A DNA stretch of 6,890 nt from Spirochaetaceae bacterium UBA6243 (GTDB taxonomy: Bacteria; Spirochaetota; Spirochaetia; Treponematales; Rectinemataceae), in contig DJVZ01000058.1 of assembly GCA_002441395.1 (NCBI GenBank), positions 1 to 6,890 of the forward strand, written 5' to 3'. The translations under genes and the position numbers were made by a program. The notes under the pieces were generated by a model. The model was given only the letters and a program-made list of their open reading frames with translations. It had not been told where the DNA came from and did not search any database. Below are positions 6,655 to 6,890 of this stretch, in pieces (the stretch's first letter is position 1; each line of letters starts with the position of its first letter).

Positions 6655-6706
6655 ATGGAATCGTGCTATGAACTATATTAGTATATATAAAGGAGTTGCA
6701 ACATGA
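6651..6706 (+). promoter_or_regulatory. I-K junction: AT-rich leader with two micro-ORFs in an ATGA chain
   Basis: The 48-base gap is read by two tiny ORFs. The first, MNGIVL (6651-6671), starts on the ATGA that contains the subunit I stop. The second, MNYISIYKGVAT (6668-6706), starts on the ATGA that contains the first ORF's stop. Its TGA in turn lies in the ATGA of the subunit K start (6703-6706). Neither micro-ORF has a strong ribosome-binding site of its own. Subunit K has AAAGGAG (6689-6695) 7 bases before its ATG, preceded by the AT-rich run 6674-6691. An AT-rich leader with a strong site fits a need for many copies of the ring subunit. The AT-rich run could also hold a -10 box, but no -35 is seen. 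Confidence 0.45.
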
Positions 6707-6890
6707 AGAAAAAACTGCTGGTCGGTATCATGACATTTGTATCTTCGGCCGCGGCATTTGCCCAGACACAGTCGGCGGTGGCGACAGTGTCCGCTTCAGG
6801 GCAGGTGGCAAAGTATCTGGGCGCGGCTATCGCAGTTGGTGCGGCTGCGCTCGGCGGAGGCTATGCAGTGGCGAAAATCGGTGCGGCGGC
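6703..6890 (+). CDS. ntpK: V-type ATPase proteolipid subunit K, with N-terminal leader (3' end outside window)
   Basis: Partial: 62 codons are visible. Residues 1-20 resemble a signal peptide (KKK start, hydrophobic core, AAAFA|Q cleavage site). A short Ser/Ala/Val linker (about 21-36) follows. The first proteolipid helix then begins at YLGAAIAVGAAALGGGYAVA (38-57) and continues KIGAA (58-62), the glycine/alanine-rich packing pattern of c-ring helices. K forms the rotating membrane ring whose carboxylate binds H+ or Na+; that residue lies beyond the right edge, so ion specificity and hairpin number cannot be judged. A comparable cleavable leader is known for the proteolipid of the Thermus V/A-type ATPase; cleavage here is inferred. 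The start ATG 6703 has AAAGGAG 7 bases upstream. It is placed directly after subunit I, as in most V/A operons. Confidence 0.9.
   Translation, partial: MKKKLLVGIMTFVSSAAAFAQTQSAVATVSASGQVAKYLGAAIAVGAAALGGGYAVAKIGAA

Overview
The window comes from a diderm (outer-membrane-bearing) bacterium of moderate GC content. The evidence is two secreted envelope proteins, one of them outer-membrane beta-barrel-like, together with UppP and a bacterial V-type (V/A-type) ATPase operon. A diderm with a V-type ATPase and a lone PTS EIIA fits a spirochaete (Treponema/Sphaerochaeta-like). That placement is an inference from gene content; no taxonomic marker is present.

Left half, minus strand (read from right to left): uppP (2495-1638) encodes the undecaprenyl-diphosphate phosphatase. 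Next, behind its own sigma70-like promoter, comes a two-gene envelope unit: a LolA-like 'outer membrane lipoprotein-sorting' family protein (1496-708), then 36 bases later a DUF1302-like beta-barrel precursor (671 to beyond the left edge). This barrel gene has no stop codon inside the window. In many genomes this pair accompanies an RND/MMPL exporter, which could lie past base 1.

Middle: a 205-base divergent intergenic region (2496-2700) separates uppP from a plus-strand gene for a single-domain PTS EIIA of the fructose/nitrogen (PtsN) type. A 132-base gap (3181-3312) follows, holding an inverted repeat but no convincing promoter.

Right half, plus strand: a tightly packed V-type ATPase operon with subunit G/H (3313-3621), subunit C (3623-4624), subunit I (4621-6654) and the start of proteolipid subunit K (6703 to beyond the right edge). 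G and C are 1 base apart, C and I overlap by 4 bases (ATGA), and I and K are separated by 48 bases. That last gap is bridged by two micro-ORFs linked by ATGA overlaps. Subunits C, G and I form stalk and stator parts, and I with the K ring forms the membrane ion channel. The remaining subunits (E, A, B, D and any F) would be expected to the right.

No RNA genes, mobile elements, CRISPR arrays or frameshifted genes were seen. Most of the window is ordinary core and envelope biology. The points most worth a second look are the relay-like I-K junction, the EIIA gene placed just ahead of the ATPase, the subunit order G-C-I-K, and the signal-peptide-like leader on K.
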